From NCBI RefSeq assembly GCF_004765605.1, contig NZ_SRLC01000002.1:992001-1056000 (forward strand): a DNA stretch of 64,000 bases, given 5' to 3'. Made by a program: the position numbers and the translations under genes. Of the stretch, positions 33,358 to 42,414 are shown in pieces; within the stretch, counting starts at the first letter, position 1; every line of letters begins with the position of its first letter. This DNA is from Hymenobacter aquaticus. Lineage in GTDB: Bacteria > Bacteroidota > Bacteroidia > Cytophagales > Hymenobacteraceae. Under the pieces are notes generated by a model. The model worked only from the letters and a program-made list of their open reading frames with translations, was not told the DNA's origin and did no database searches.

Positions 33358-33933
33358 ATGTCGCGCCCTTCTATTTTCCTGACCCTGCTGCTGGGCCTGA
33401 GCGTTTCGGCGGCTGTTGCCCAACACGCCATGCCTGCTCCCGCCGCCGTTGCCGCTCCCGTTGCCGTGCCGTCCGTTATGCGCACCTTCGCCCTGCGCCT
33501 GCGCCCCGGGCAGGATCTGCGCCAGCAGCTCACGGCCTTCACCCAGCAGCACCAGCTGCGGGCGGCGGCCATCATCACCTGCGTAGGTAGCCTGACCACC
33601 ACCACGCTGCGCCTGGCCAACCAGAGCGGTCCGAGCGTGTACAAGGGTCACTTCGAAATCGTGTCGCTGGTCGGGACGCTGTCGGTGAACGGCAGCCACC
33701 TGCACCTCTCCGTCGCCGATTCTACCGGGCGCACCATCGGCGGCCACCTGCTCGACGGCAACCTCATCTACACCACGGCCGAGCTGGTGGTCGGCGTGCT
33801 CGACGAAGTGGATTTTCGCCGGGAGCTGGACCCGGTTTCGACCTACAATGAGCTGGCCGTATATCCGCTGAAACCCGCCGCTACGGCCCCGAAGCCGAAA
33901 GCCCGGCGCGGCAAAGCAGCCGGGAAGCAGTAA
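33358..33933 (+). CDS. PPC/DUF296-domain protein with a signal peptide
   Basis: 191 residues from ATG 33358 (MSRPSIFLTLLLG). The N-terminus looks like a real signal peptide (LTLLLGLSVSAAVAQ). The domain at about residues 40-165 is a PPC/DUF296 fold: MRTFALRLRPGQDLRQQL, AAAIITCVGSLTTTTLRLA, then the metal-type HLHLSVAD...GGHLLDGNLIYTTAEL block with three conserved His. DUF296 is often annotated as DNA-binding, but an exported copy would act in the periplasm. A Lys/Ala-rich tail ends the protein. Stands alone, TAATCTTG-type -7 weakly visible upstream. Confidence 0.75.
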   Translation: MSRPSIFLTLLLGLSVSAAVAQHAMPAPAAVAAPVAVPSVMRTFALRLRPGQDLRQQLTAFTQQHQLRAAAIITCVGSLTTTTLRLANQSGPSVYKGHFEIVSLVGTLSVNGSHLHLSVADSTGRTIGGHLLDGNLIYTTAELVVGVLDEVDFRRELDPVSTYNELAVYPLKPAATAPKPKARRGKAAGKQ

Positions 33934-34078
33934 GGCAGTCGGAGGCAGAAGTATTTTCGGCCCGCCCGTCGGGCAGGGCTTTCAGGGGCGCCGCCGAATC
34001 AGTATTATTGTAAGATTATCCTGCCTGTTAATCCGGGTTGCGCGCCCGTATTGCCTTTCTCTGTTATCCTTCTTGTTA

Positions 34079-37000
34079 ATGCGAATTTCTACTTACGGCG
34101 CTCTGGTGGCGCTTTGTGCCCTGTCGGGCGTATCGGTGCGGGCGCAGCAACGGCCCACGCTGGCCAACTCCACCCAAATTCTGCGCGAGGCCGTGGCCCT
34201 GCACGACCAGGGCAAGTACCCCGAGGCCATCAGCCAGTACCTGACCGTGCCGGCCAGCGACACGGCCTACGTGCGGGTGCAGCACGAGCTGGCGTTGTCG
34301 TACCTCTCCAACAAGCAGTACAAGGAAGCCGTTGAGGCCGGCCGGCGGGCCATAGCCCTGCGCGTGCACAATCCGCAGGTGTACAACATCGTGGCGGCGG
34401 CCGAAGAAGAGCTGGGCAACGTGCCGGCGGCCCTGAAGCTGTACGCCGAGGGCCTGCGCCAGTTCCCGTACAGCCAGGCGCTGTGGCAAAACCAGGGCAT
34501 CACCCTCAGCTCGTCGGGCGACGCGAAAGGCGCGCTGGCCAGCTTGCAGCGCAGCGCCGAGCTGATGCCGGTGCGCGCCAACACCCACTTCGCGCTGGGT
34601 TACCTGGCGTTGCGGCAGGGCCAGACGGCCCACGCTCTGCTGGGTTTGCTGACGTTTCTGGCCATTCAGCCCGATGGGGCGCGGAGCAACTCGGTGCTGG
34701 TGATGGCCGAGCAGCTGGCCTCGAATGCCGTGGAGCTGGACGCCAAGGACCGGCTGCCGTCTACCCAGCCCAACGCCGCTTTTCAGGAGCTGGACGAGCT
34801 GCTGAACTCCAAGGTGGCCCTGCGCAAAGACTACGTGAGCAAGGTGAAGTTCGACGCCAACGTGGTCAAGCAGCTCCAGCTGCTGGTCGAGAAATTCCCG
34901 GCCGCCGACGCCGACCCGAACGACTTCCTGCTGCGCTTCTACAGCCCCATGATTCGGGCCCTGCGGCAGGAAGACAACCTGACGGCCTTTACCTACCTGG
35001 CTTTGTCGTCGGCAAACGACAAGAAGGCCGCCCAGTGGGTGAAAAGCAATAAGGCCCGCGTCACGAAGATGGGGCAGGCCGTAGCCGACGCTCTGAACGA
35101 GCTGCGCACCTACCAGGTGGTGCAGCGCGACGGCAAAGCCCAGCGCCTGAAAGGCTGGTACAACGACGATGACCAGCTGGTTGCCATTGGCGACGGCGAG
35201 AAAGGCGCCAAGGATTTCTCCATGCGCGGCCCTTGGCTGCTGATTGACGAGGAAGGCAGCGTCACGGAAGAGGGCAGCTTCTCGGCCAGCAGCCTGCGCA
35301 CGGGCACCTGGCGCGTCTTTTTCCCCGACGGGCAGGTGCAGATGGTGAAAAGCTACGACGACCAGGGCAAGCTACACGGCGCCTACACCGAGTACCACGA
35401 CAATGGGGCCATATCGGCGGTGGGCACCTACGTGCACGGCGCGCTGGACGGCCCCCTGAAGCTGCACCGCTACTGCGGCTCGGTGAGTGAGGTGCGCCCC
35501 TTCAAGCAAGGCGAAATAACCGGCGAGTCGGTGTTTTATTACGCCGATGGCAAAGTGGAAGGCCGCACCAACTACCGCGCCGGTAAAAAGGAAGGGGCCG
35601 ACATCAACAACTACCCCGACGGCACGCTGGAGGCGGAATACGCCTTCGTGGCCGACCAGCGGCAGGGCCCGTTCGTGGTGAACTACCCCGACAAAACCCT
35701 GGAGCGCAAGGGGGCCTACGACAAAAACGAGCTGCACGGCCCCTACACCGGCTACTTCCCCAACGGAAAGGTGTTCCAGACCGGCACTTACGACCACGGC
35801 AAAATCGTGGGCCTGTGGAAGGAGTACTACCGCACCGGCAAGCTCAGCTCGGAGGAAACCCACAACGCCGCCGGCGAGCTGCACGGCACCTACCGCGACT
35901 ACGACGCCGACGGCGTGCTCAGCATGGAGCAGGAGTACGAGCTGGGCCGCATCACGCGCGTCACGTTCTTCGACAAGGCGGGGAAGGTTCTGGCCAAAAC
36001 CGACGTGAAGAAGGGCAAAACCCCCGTGCAGGGCCTGCGCCCGACCGGCAAGCCGCGCTACACCGGCGCCTACCTGAACGGGCAGCCCGACGGGGAATGG
36101 CGCTGGACGTACCGCAACGGCACCACCGAAACGATACGCCACTACAGCGGCGGCAAGCTCAACGGCCTGGTGGAACAATACCACGCCAACGGCAAGCTGA
36201 AGTCGCGCCAGAACTACACCGACGGTGAGGCCGACGGCTACTACGAAAGCTTTTACGAGGATGGGCAGCCCCAGCAGACCGGCTTTTACCAGCACGACCA
36301 GCGCCAGGGCCTGTGGCGCGACTACTACGTGGACGGCCGCCTGAGCGAGGAATATTACTTCCGTAACGACGCGCAGGAAGGCCCTTCGCGCAGCTTTACG
36401 CCCGCCGGCAAGCTGGCCGAGCAACGCCGCTACGAGGCGGGCCGCCTGCTACAGGTAGTGGCCCTCGACTCGACCGGCAAGGAAATCAGCCGCCAGGAAA
36501 TTACCCCCGAAACCAAGGAGTATGCCCTGCGCTACCCCAGTGGCAACGTCCGCTACCGCATGCCCATGCTGTGCTACGACGAGCAGGGCAGCGGGGCCTG
36601 GCTCACACCCGGCGGCGCGCCGGAAGCCACCATCGGCATGCGCCGGGGCCAGCGGGAAGGAGCCTACACGGGCACATGGTACACCGGCAAAACCGTGGCG
36701 GAAGGCCAGTTTAAAGGCGGCAGCCGGGAAGGCGAGTGGAAAACCTACTTCCCCTCCGGCGCTTTGTCGACCCGCGGCCCGTACCGCAACGGCAAGCTGG
36801 AAGGCGAGTGGACCACCTACTTCGAGAACGGCAAAACCGAGTCGGTGGGCACCTACCGCGACGGGGAGTTGGAAGGCCCGTTCCGCGTTTACAACATGCT
36901 GGGCGAGCTGCTGGTGGAAAAGCACTACGAGCAGGGCAACATCATCGGCTACCGCGCCGGTGGGGCCGATGGGCAGCCCAAGGGCGAGGTTACGGCCTTC

Positions 37001-37384
37001 GAAACCGGCAACGGCCCGCTGAAAACGCAGTTTGCCAACGGCAAGCCCGCCGTGGAGGAAGCCTACAAGGACCTCTACGTGGACGGCACCCGGACTTACT
37101 ACTACAGCACCGGGCAGGTGTACCGCCGCTCCCACACGCAAAACAGCGTGCTGACGGGCAAGCTGGAAACCTTCTACCCCGATGGCAAGCCGATGGAAGA
37201 GGAAAACTACCTCCACGACGAGCTGCACGGCCGCTGCCGCTACTACCGCCCCGACGGCACGCTGGAGCGGGAAGTAACCTACCGCAGCGGCGAACGGTCG
37301 GGCCCCACGGTGTATTACGACGCCCAGGGCAAGCCCACCCGCACCGATTACTACTGGAACAACTACGTGTATGGCAGCAAATAA
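34079..37384 (+). CDS. Large exported TPR + MORN_2 repeat protein
   Basis: 1101 residues from ATG 34079 (MRISTYGALVALC), chosen over an upstream TTG because it gives a clean signal peptide ending VRAQQ. The N-terminal third has TPR-like helix pairs (LHDQGKYPEAISQYL, ALSYLSNKQYKEAVEAGRRA, LKLYAEGLRQFPYSQAL). From about residue 350 to the end run about 25 MORN_2 repeats of 20-25 residues, of the form G-x-W-x-x-YYx-x-GK-L-x-x-E, seen as YHDNGAISAVGTYVHGALDG, YFPNGKVFQTGTYDHGKIVG and YFENGKTESVGTYRDGELEG. Such repeats fold as beta-hairpin ladders; similar domains are misnamed YwqK antitoxins. It overlaps the next gene by 14 bp. Role: probably an envelope protein. Confidence 0.8.
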   Translation: MRISTYGALVALCALSGVSVRAQQRPTLANSTQILREAVALHDQGKYPEAISQYLTVPASDTAYVRVQHELALSYLSNKQYKEAVEAGRRAIALRVHNPQVYNIVAAAEEELGNVPAALKLYAEGLRQFPYSQALWQNQGITLSSSGDAKGALASLQRSAELMPVRANTHFALGYLALRQGQTAHALLGLLTFLAIQPDGARSNSVLVMAEQLASNAVELDAKDRLPSTQPNAAFQELDELLNSKVALRKDYVSKVKFDANVVKQLQLLVEKFPAADADPNDFLLRFYSPMIRALRQEDNLTAFTYLALSSANDKKAAQWVKSNKARVTKMGQAVADALNELRTYQVVQRDGKAQRLKGWYNDDDQLVAIGDGEKGAKDFSMRGPWLLIDEEGSVTEEGSFSASSLRTGTWRVFFPDGQVQMVKSYDDQGKLHGAYTEYHDNGAISAVGTYVHGALDGPLKLHRYCGSVSEVRPFKQGEITGESVFYYADGKVEGRTNYRAGKKEGADINNYPDGTLEAEYAFVADQRQGPFVVNYPDKTLERKGAYDKNELHGPYTGYFPNGKVFQTGTYDHGKIVGLWKEYYRTGKLSSEETHNAAGELHGTYRDYDADGVLSMEQEYELGRITRVTFFDKAGKVLAKTDVKKGKTPVQGLRPTGKPRYTGAYLNGQPDGEWRWTYRNGTTETIRHYSGGKLNGLVEQYHANGKLKSRQNYTDGEADGYYESFYEDGQPQQTGFYQHDQRQGLWRDYYVDGRLSEEYYFRNDAQEGPSRSFTPAGKLAEQRRYEAGRLLQVVALDSTGKEISRQEITPETKEYALRYPSGNVRYRMPMLCYDEQGSGAWLTPGGAPEATIGMRRGQREGAYTGTWYTGKTVAEGQFKGGSREGEWKTYFPSGALSTRGPYRNGKLEGEWTTYFENGKTESVGTYRDGELEGPFRVYNMLGELLVEKHYEQGNIIGYRAGGADGQPKGEVTAFETGNGPLKTQFANGKPAVEEAYKDLYVDGTRTYYYSTGQVYRRSHTQNSVLTGKLETFYPDGKPMEEENYLHDELHGRCRYYRPDGTLEREVTYRSGERSGPTVYYDAQGKPTRTDYYWNNYVYGSK

Positions 37385-39323
37385 AGTAGTCCGGACCCTG
37401 GCCCTGGCCGGCAGCCTGTGCCTGGCCTCGGTAGCCGCCCGGGCCCAGGCCCCTTTGCAGGCGCTGTTGCAGGCCCAGCAGCAGTATCCGGACGAAAAAG
37501 CCGTGTACCTGGATTACCGGCAGGACATTGTGGTGGAGCTGAAGGGCGACTCGGTGCAGGTGCTGGCCAAGCACCACTACGACATGCTGCACCTGGCTCC
37601 GCAGTCGGCCCTGTATGCCCTGGATAAGGTGTACAGCTCCCATTTCAGCCGCCTGCAGAAGCTGGATGCCCGCACCCTGGTGCCCGCCGGCAACGACTAC
37701 AAGGCCCTGCGCATCACCGACTTCAAAGACAAGTTTGAGGTGCAGGAAGGCATTTTCTTCGACGACACCCGCTACACCACCTGGTCGTTTCCGGCGGTGG
37801 CCCCCGGCGTGCGGACCGTGGCCGACTACACCGTGCGCCACCCCGACGCCCGCTTCCTGACGCCGTTTTACTTCGCCAACCACGTGCCCACGCGCCACGC
37901 CGAAGTAACCATCACGGCGCCCAAGTCGGTGAAGATCAACTACAAGCTGTTTCACACCGAAAACACGCCCGTAGCCTTCACCCGCCAGGAAAAAGGCTCG
38001 TCGGTGATATACCGCTGGACGGTGGACAACCTGCCCAGTCCCTCCCGCGACGACGACGGACCGGAAGCGGCGTATTACCTGCCCCACCTGGTGTATTTCG
38101 TGGAGGAAGTGCCGGCCGCGGGCCAGCCGCGCCGGATGCTGTCGGGCGTGCCCGAGCTGTATTCGCTCTACTCCGGCTTCGTGGCCAACCTCGACCAAAA
38201 GGAAAGCCCGGCCCTGAAGCGCGTGGTCGACTCCTTGGCCGTGGGCGCTGGTACGGAGGAAGAGCGGGTGCGCCGCGTGTATTATTGGGTACAGGACCAC
38301 GTGCGCTACGTGGCCTTCGAAAACGGCCTGCGCGGCTTCGTGCCGGCCGATGCCGCGCAGGTGTACGCCCGCCGCTACGGCGACTGTAAGGACATGGCTA
38401 ACCTGACCCACGAGATGCTGCGCATGGCCGGGGTCAAAACCTACCTGACCTGGATTGGCACCCGCGCCCTGCCTTACCGCTACTCCGAGCTGGCCACGCC
38501 CGGCGTCGACAACCACATGATTGCCACCTGGGAGCCCAAGCCCGGGCAGTACGTGTTCCTGGACGCGACCAGCAAGCACAACCCCTTCAACCTGCCCACG
38601 TCCATGATTCAGGGCAAGGAGGCCCTGCTGGCCCTCGACGGCAAAAACTGCAAGGTGGTGAGCGTGCCGGTGATGGAAAAGGAGAAAAGCAACGCCGTCG
38701 ACGTCTCGACGCTGGCCCTGACCGGCACCACGCTGCGGGGCAAGGGCCGCCTGGCCCTGACCGGCTACCCCAAGATTCAGCAGGCCTACGCCCTGGATGG
38801 CATGGACAAAACCGAGGAGTCGAAGTACGTGAAAAACGTGCTGGAGCGCGGCAGCAACAAGTTTTTCGTGGACAGCTACGCCGTCAGGAACGTGGCGGCC
38901 CGCGAGCAGCCGCTCACCATCGACTACGAGTACCGCCTGCAGGACTACGTGCAGCAGGTCGACGACGAAATCTACCTAAACCTGAACCTGCAGCAGACCT
39001 ACGCCAACGACCGGATTGACACCGACAAGCGCCATTTGCCACTCTACAACGAGTACGCCCACACCGACCGGACCCGCACCGAGTTTGAGATTCCCAGCGG
39101 CTACGAGGTGGAATATCTGCCCGCCAACGCCGCCACTAAGGAAGACGTGCTGGGCTTCAGCATCCGCTACGAGCGGCAGGGCAACAAAATCGTGCAGGAA
39201 AAGGACGTGTACGTGAATTACCTGCTGCTGCAACCCACGCAATTCGCCAAGTGGAACACCGTTGTCGATAAGCTGGGCGCGGCCTACCGCGAAGTAATTA
39301 TCCTGAAAAAGAAAAAGGCCTAG
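37371..39323 (+). CDS. DUF3857 and transglutaminase-like domain protein
   Basis: 650 residues, signal peptide to about residue 27 (LASVAARAQ). DUF3857 covers about residues 40-260. A transglutaminase-like fold follows with a complete triad: Cys339 in RRYGDCKDMANL, His382 in DNHMIATWE and Asp398 in VFLDATSKHNPF, so it could act as a peptidase or amidase/transglutaminase in the periplasm. A C-terminal DUF2569-like/beta region ends near LLLQPTQFAKWNTVV. The start codon lies inside the preceding MORN gene, implying coupled translation. Confidence 0.85.
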   Translation: MAANKVVRTLALAGSLCLASVAARAQAPLQALLQAQQQYPDEKAVYLDYRQDIVVELKGDSVQVLAKHHYDMLHLAPQSALYALDKVYSSHFSRLQKLDARTLVPAGNDYKALRITDFKDKFEVQEGIFFDDTRYTTWSFPAVAPGVRTVADYTVRHPDARFLTPFYFANHVPTRHAEVTITAPKSVKINYKLFHTENTPVAFTRQEKGSSVIYRWTVDNLPSPSRDDDGPEAAYYLPHLVYFVEEVPAAGQPRRMLSGVPELYSLYSGFVANLDQKESPALKRVVDSLAVGAGTEEERVRRVYYWVQDHVRYVAFENGLRGFVPADAAQVYARRYGDCKDMANLTHEMLRMAGVKTYLTWIGTRALPYRYSELATPGVDNHMIATWEPKPGQYVFLDATSKHNPFNLPTSMIQGKEALLALDGKNCKVVSVPVMEKEKSNAVDVSTLALTGTTLRGKGRLALTGYPKIQQAYALDGMDKTEESKYVKNVLERGSNKFFVDSYAVRNVAAREQPLTIDYEYRLQDYVQQVDDEIYLNLNLQQTYANDRIDTDKRHLPLYNEYAHTDRTRTEFEIPSGYEVEYLPANAATKEDVLGFSIRYERQGNKIVQEKDVYVNYLLLQPTQFAKWNTVVDKLGAAYREVIILKKKKA

Positions 39324-39404
39324 CGCCCTGGCCGGCCGGTTTCGGGCCGCCGCTTTCCTGCCTGACACCCTACCCAACTGGCCGGCTGATTACCACCGCG
39401 CCGC

Positions 39405-41405
39405 ATGCTGCTAATGAAATCTATCCTCCGTTTTCCGTCCCTGCTCGGGCTATTCCTGTTGTGGCTGCTGGTGCTCGATGCCCGCGCCCAGGCTATTCCC
39501 GCCGGCCTCACCCACGCCAACTATTCCTGGGATGCCAAGCGCCAGCGCCTGCCCCTGACCGAGGCCGAAGCCCAGCTGCCCGCCCTGCTGCTGCTCGACT
39601 TCAGCGCCCAGGAATACTTCTACGACGCCAAAACCGATAAGCTGGGTCTGTACTCGACCAACCACAGCATCGTGCGCGTGAACAGCACCGACGCCATTGA
39701 GCGGTTCAACAAGATCTACGTGCCGGTGCAGGATGGGGCCCTGCTCTGGCTGAAGGCCCGCACCATCAGTCCGCGCGGCGAGGTGGTGGAAATCAACCAG
39801 AGCAACATCAAGGAGCTCAAAGACCAGGATGGAGCCCGGGGCCTGAAGATTTTCGCCGTGGAAGGCGTGGAGAAGGGCAGCGAAATTGAGTACGTCTACA
39901 TGCGCCAGCGCAGCGCCAGCTACTTCGGCCGCGAGTACCTGCAGGCCGATCTGCCGGCCCGCACCGTCACGTTCGAGCTGATTTCGCCCGAGCAGCTCAC
40001 CTTCGACACCCGCGTGTACCACGGCCCCAAAGCCAGCCGCGACACGATTCTGGCCGGCAAGCACGTGGTGCGGCTGGCCCTGAAAGACGTGGCGGCGGTT
40101 CGGGAAGAGGGCTTTGCCCACCCGCAGGCCGAGCGCATGCGCATCGAGTACAAGCTGGCCTACAACAGCGGCCGGGGCCGGGAGCGGCTCTTTACCTGGG
40201 CCGAGGCCAGTCAGTACATTCACCGCTCGCTCTACACCTACTCCAAAGACGAAACCAAGGCCGTCGACAAGCTCGTGAAGCAGATGAGCGTGCCCGCCGG
40301 CAGCGCCCCGGAGCAGATTCAGTTTGTCGAGAATTACATTAAAACCAACTTCAACCCCACCGAGGGCGGGGGCGGCGAGGCCGAGTTGAGCCGCACCATC
40401 GCCTCGCGCAACGCTACCGACCTGGGCTTTACCCGCCTGTTCGCGGCCGTGTTCCGCAAGCTTAACATCGAGCACGAGGCCGTGGTAACGTCCGACCGCA
40501 CGGTGTCGCCCTTCGACGAGTCGTTCGACACCTGGAACTACCTCGACAACTACATTTTCTACTTCCCGGCCACCAAGCAGCTGCTGGCGCCCAGCCGCCC
40601 CGACTACCGCTACGGCATGGTGCCCGCCGAGTGGACCGCCAACCCCGGCCTGTTCGTGCGCACCGTGAAGCTGGGCACGACCGAATCGGCGGTGGGCAAG
40701 GTGAAGGACATTCCGACCCTCACGGCCGACCAAAGCCCCAACGACCTGGACATCAAGGTGCAGTTTGCGCCCAGTCTGGACAAGTCGCAGGTGAGCATCC
40801 GCTACATCATGGGCGGCTACAATGCCCAGGTGATTCAGCCCTTCTACTCCCTGATTCCGGAGGAAAAGCGCACCGAAATAGCCCAGGAGCTGATTAAGAG
40901 CTGCGTGCCCGATGCCACGTTCAAAAGCCTGAAGGTGCTCAACGGGGAGCGGGGCCTGAGCCCCTTGACCAAGCCCTTCATCGTGGAGGCCGGCGTAGAG
41001 TCGGCGGCGCTGCTGAACCGGGCGGGTCCCAAGTACCTGTTCAAAGTCGGGGAGTTGCTCGGGCCGCAGTCGGAGCTGTACCAGGCCGATGCCCGGCAGT
41101 TCGACGTGGAAAACGAGTTCAACCGGCGCTATAACCGCGTGATTACCTTCGAGCTGCCCGCCGGCTACAGTGCCCGCAACCTGAAAGACCTCAACTTCGA
41201 CGTGAAGGCCGGCCCCGACGCCACCGCGCCGCTGTTCCTGTTTCAGTCGAGCTACGCCGTGCAGGGCCAGACCGTCACGGTTACCATCAAGGAGCACTAC
41301 CAGCAGATTCACTGGCCCAAAAAGGACTTCGAAGCCTTCCGGGAAGTAGTCAACGCGGCGGCCAACTTCAACAAAGTGGTGCTGGTGCTGGAAAAGAAGG
41401 GGTAA
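39405..41405 (+). CDS. DUF3857 paralogue with a degenerate transglutaminase domain
   Basis: 666 residues (MLLMKSILRFPSLLGL; ATG 39414 is an equally good start), signal peptide ending LDARAQA. It follows the same order as the preceding gene: DUF3857, a transglutaminase-like core, then a C-terminal beta domain. In the core, the stretch aligned with CKDM of the neighbour reads ATDL (Ala337), and the region aligned with the His and Asp ends in DNYIFYFPATKQL. All three catalytic residues therefore appear replaced. A binding or scaffold role, perhaps with the active neighbour, is inferred. The gap to the neighbour is 81 bp. Confidence 0.8.
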   Translation: MLLMKSILRFPSLLGLFLLWLLVLDARAQAIPAGLTHANYSWDAKRQRLPLTEAEAQLPALLLLDFSAQEYFYDAKTDKLGLYSTNHSIVRVNSTDAIERFNKIYVPVQDGALLWLKARTISPRGEVVEINQSNIKELKDQDGARGLKIFAVEGVEKGSEIEYVYMRQRSASYFGREYLQADLPARTVTFELISPEQLTFDTRVYHGPKASRDTILAGKHVVRLALKDVAAVREEGFAHPQAERMRIEYKLAYNSGRGRERLFTWAEASQYIHRSLYTYSKDETKAVDKLVKQMSVPAGSAPEQIQFVENYIKTNFNPTEGGGGEAELSRTIASRNATDLGFTRLFAAVFRKLNIEHEAVVTSDRTVSPFDESFDTWNYLDNYIFYFPATKQLLAPSRPDYRYGMVPAEWTANPGLFVRTVKLGTTESAVGKVKDIPTLTADQSPNDLDIKVQFAPSLDKSQVSIRYIMGGYNAQVIQPFYSLIPEEKRTEIAQELIKSCVPDATFKSLKVLNGERGLSPLTKPFIVEAGVESAALLNRAGPKYLFKVGELLGPQSELYQADARQFDVENEFNRRYNRVITFELPAGYSARNLKDLNFDVKAGPDATAPLFLFQSSYAVQGQTVTVTIKEHYQQIHWPKKDFEAFREVVNAAANFNKVVLVLEKKG

Positions 41406-41415
41406 GACCTGAGTA

Positions 41416-41443
41416 GTAGCGCGAACTACAAAGTTCGCGCTAC
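41416..41443. repeat. 28-bp hairpin element with GTAGCGCGAACT arms
   Basis: Perfect 12-bp arms GTAGCGCGAACT and AGTTCGCGCTAC enclose ACAA. No T tail follows (GGATAACG), and a separate terminator-like stem comes next, so it looks like a REP-type element. A single copy is present in this window. Confidence 0.6.
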
Positions 41444-41458
41444 GGATAACGATGCCGC

Positions 41459-41492
41459 AACGGCCCCGTCTTCCTCAGAAAGCGGGGCCGTT
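41459..41492. terminator. Terminator-like stem after the DUF3857 cluster
   Basis: AACGGCCCCG and CGGGGCCGTT flank TCTTCCTCAGAAAG. It is followed by GGCTTGGG, so it lacks a run of T on the plus strand; moderate support. Confidence 0.5.
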
Positions 41493-41586
41493 GGCTTGGG
41501 CGGCCGGCGCGGAAATGTCGGGCGGAATGCTCGGCATGCCGAATATTTTGCGTTCATTGCAGCCTCCTCACCCCGACCTCGTTGCC

Positions 41587-42108
41587 ATGTCTGAGCTAGC
41601 CTCCGCAGTGCCTGCCCCGGCCGATACGCCCCAGGCCGCGGCCTTCCGCCGCACCATTGCCAACCCCCTGAAGCTGCGCCTGTTTATGCTGCGCAGCCTG
41701 CCCATGGCCTACCTGGCCGGCCTGCGGGTGCGCGACATCACGCCGGCCCGGGCCACCGTCACGGTGCCGTTCAAGTACCTGACCAAAAATCCGTTTCGCA
41801 GCATCTACTTCGCCTGCCTGAGCATGGCCGCCGAAATGGCCAGCGGCGTGCTGTCGATGATGAACACCACCAGCGGCTCGCCCGTGTCGATGCTGGTGGT
41901 CGGTATGGAAGCGGAGTTTACCAAGAAAGCCGTGGGCCTGATTGCCTTTACCAGCGAAGACGGGCTGCGCATTGCCCAGGCCATTGCCGAAAGCCGGGCT
42001 ACCGGCGAAGGCCGCACCGTGGTGTGCACCAGCACCGGCGTCGACCAGGCCGGCGACACGGTAGCCGTCTTCCGCATCACCTGGTCGTTCCGGGCGAAAA
42101 AGAAGTAA
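41587..42108 (+). CDS. DUF4442 / hotdog-fold thioesterase-like protein
   Basis: 173 residues from ATG 41587 (MSELASAVPAP); a longer in-frame reading from 41452 runs through the terminator stem. The core reads VRDITPARATVTVPFKYLTKN, NPFRSIYFACLSMAAEMASG (the hot-dog helix), VSMLVVGMEAEFTKKAVGLI and ITWSFRAKKK, which matches DUF4442 thioesterase-like proteins. Most of these bind or hydrolyse acyl-CoA or acyl-ACP, but the substrate is not known. Soluble, cytoplasmic. The following 306 bp carry repeats only. Confidence 0.75.
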   Translation: MSELASAVPAPADTPQAAAFRRTIANPLKLRLFMLRSLPMAYLAGLRVRDITPARATVTVPFKYLTKNPFRSIYFACLSMAAEMASGVLSMMNTTSGSPVSMLVVGMEAEFTKKAVGLIAFTSEDGLRIAQAIAESRATGEGRTVVCTSTGVDQAGDTVAVFRITWSFRAKKK

Positions 42109-42187
42109 TGTGCTCAAGTGCTAATGTGGGGAATGTGGGCAATGTGCTGATGTGCTAATGTGGTGGAATGTGAGAAATGTGAGGAAT

Positions 42188-42351
42188 GTGTCATGGCGAG
42201 GCGCAGCCGAAGCAATCCGCCCGCTGAAACATGCTGAGCCCCCTAATGTGAAAAGCCCTTTCTCGTCGCAACGGGAAAGGGCTTTCTGGTGAAAGGTCAT
42301 TGGTCACCAGCAGAGGACGGATTGCTTTGTCGTGCCTCCTCGCAATGACAC
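42188..42351. repeat. Dispersed palindrome, copy C (GTGTCAT...ATGACAC ends)
   Basis: The left arm GTGTCATGGCGAGG..GAAGCAATCCGCCC (42188-42222) faces the complement of GTGTCATTGCGAGG..AAAGCAATCCGTCC (42315-42351), with a few mismatches and one insertion. The centre contains a terminator stem at 42252-42285. Same end design as copies A, B and D. Confidence 0.75.
42252..42285. terminator. Terminator-like hairpin inside copy C
   Basis: AAAGCCCTTTC and GAAAGGGCTTT flank TCGTCGCAACGG, with one mismatch possible within the loop side; it lies between convergent genes and could act in either direction. Confidence 0.6.
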
Positions 42352-42414
42352 GGGGAATATTAGCACATCAGCACATTCCCCACATTAGCACATTAAAAAT
42401 TAGCACATTACCCG

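Larger units (their letters stand above)
42109..42414. repeat. Inverted AATGTGnnn word arrays flanking palindrome copy C
   Basis: The left flank (42109-42190) is a run of AATGTG words about every nine bases (AATGTGGGG, AATGTGGGC, AATGTGCTG and so on). The right flank (42355-42412) is the complement, CACATT words spaced in the same manner. Between them lies copy C. The whole block fills the gap between two convergent genes and contains no gene. Confidence 0.75.

Noticed and set aside
33358..33933. Nucleoid DNA-binding protein that could bind the arrays
   Set aside because: The DUF296 domain follows a convincing signal peptide, so a cytoplasmic DNA role is unlikely.
34079..37384. YwqK-type antitoxin of a toxin-antitoxin system
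   Set aside because: MORN_2 repeats draw that name, but the protein is exported, 1101 residues long, and has no toxin partner.
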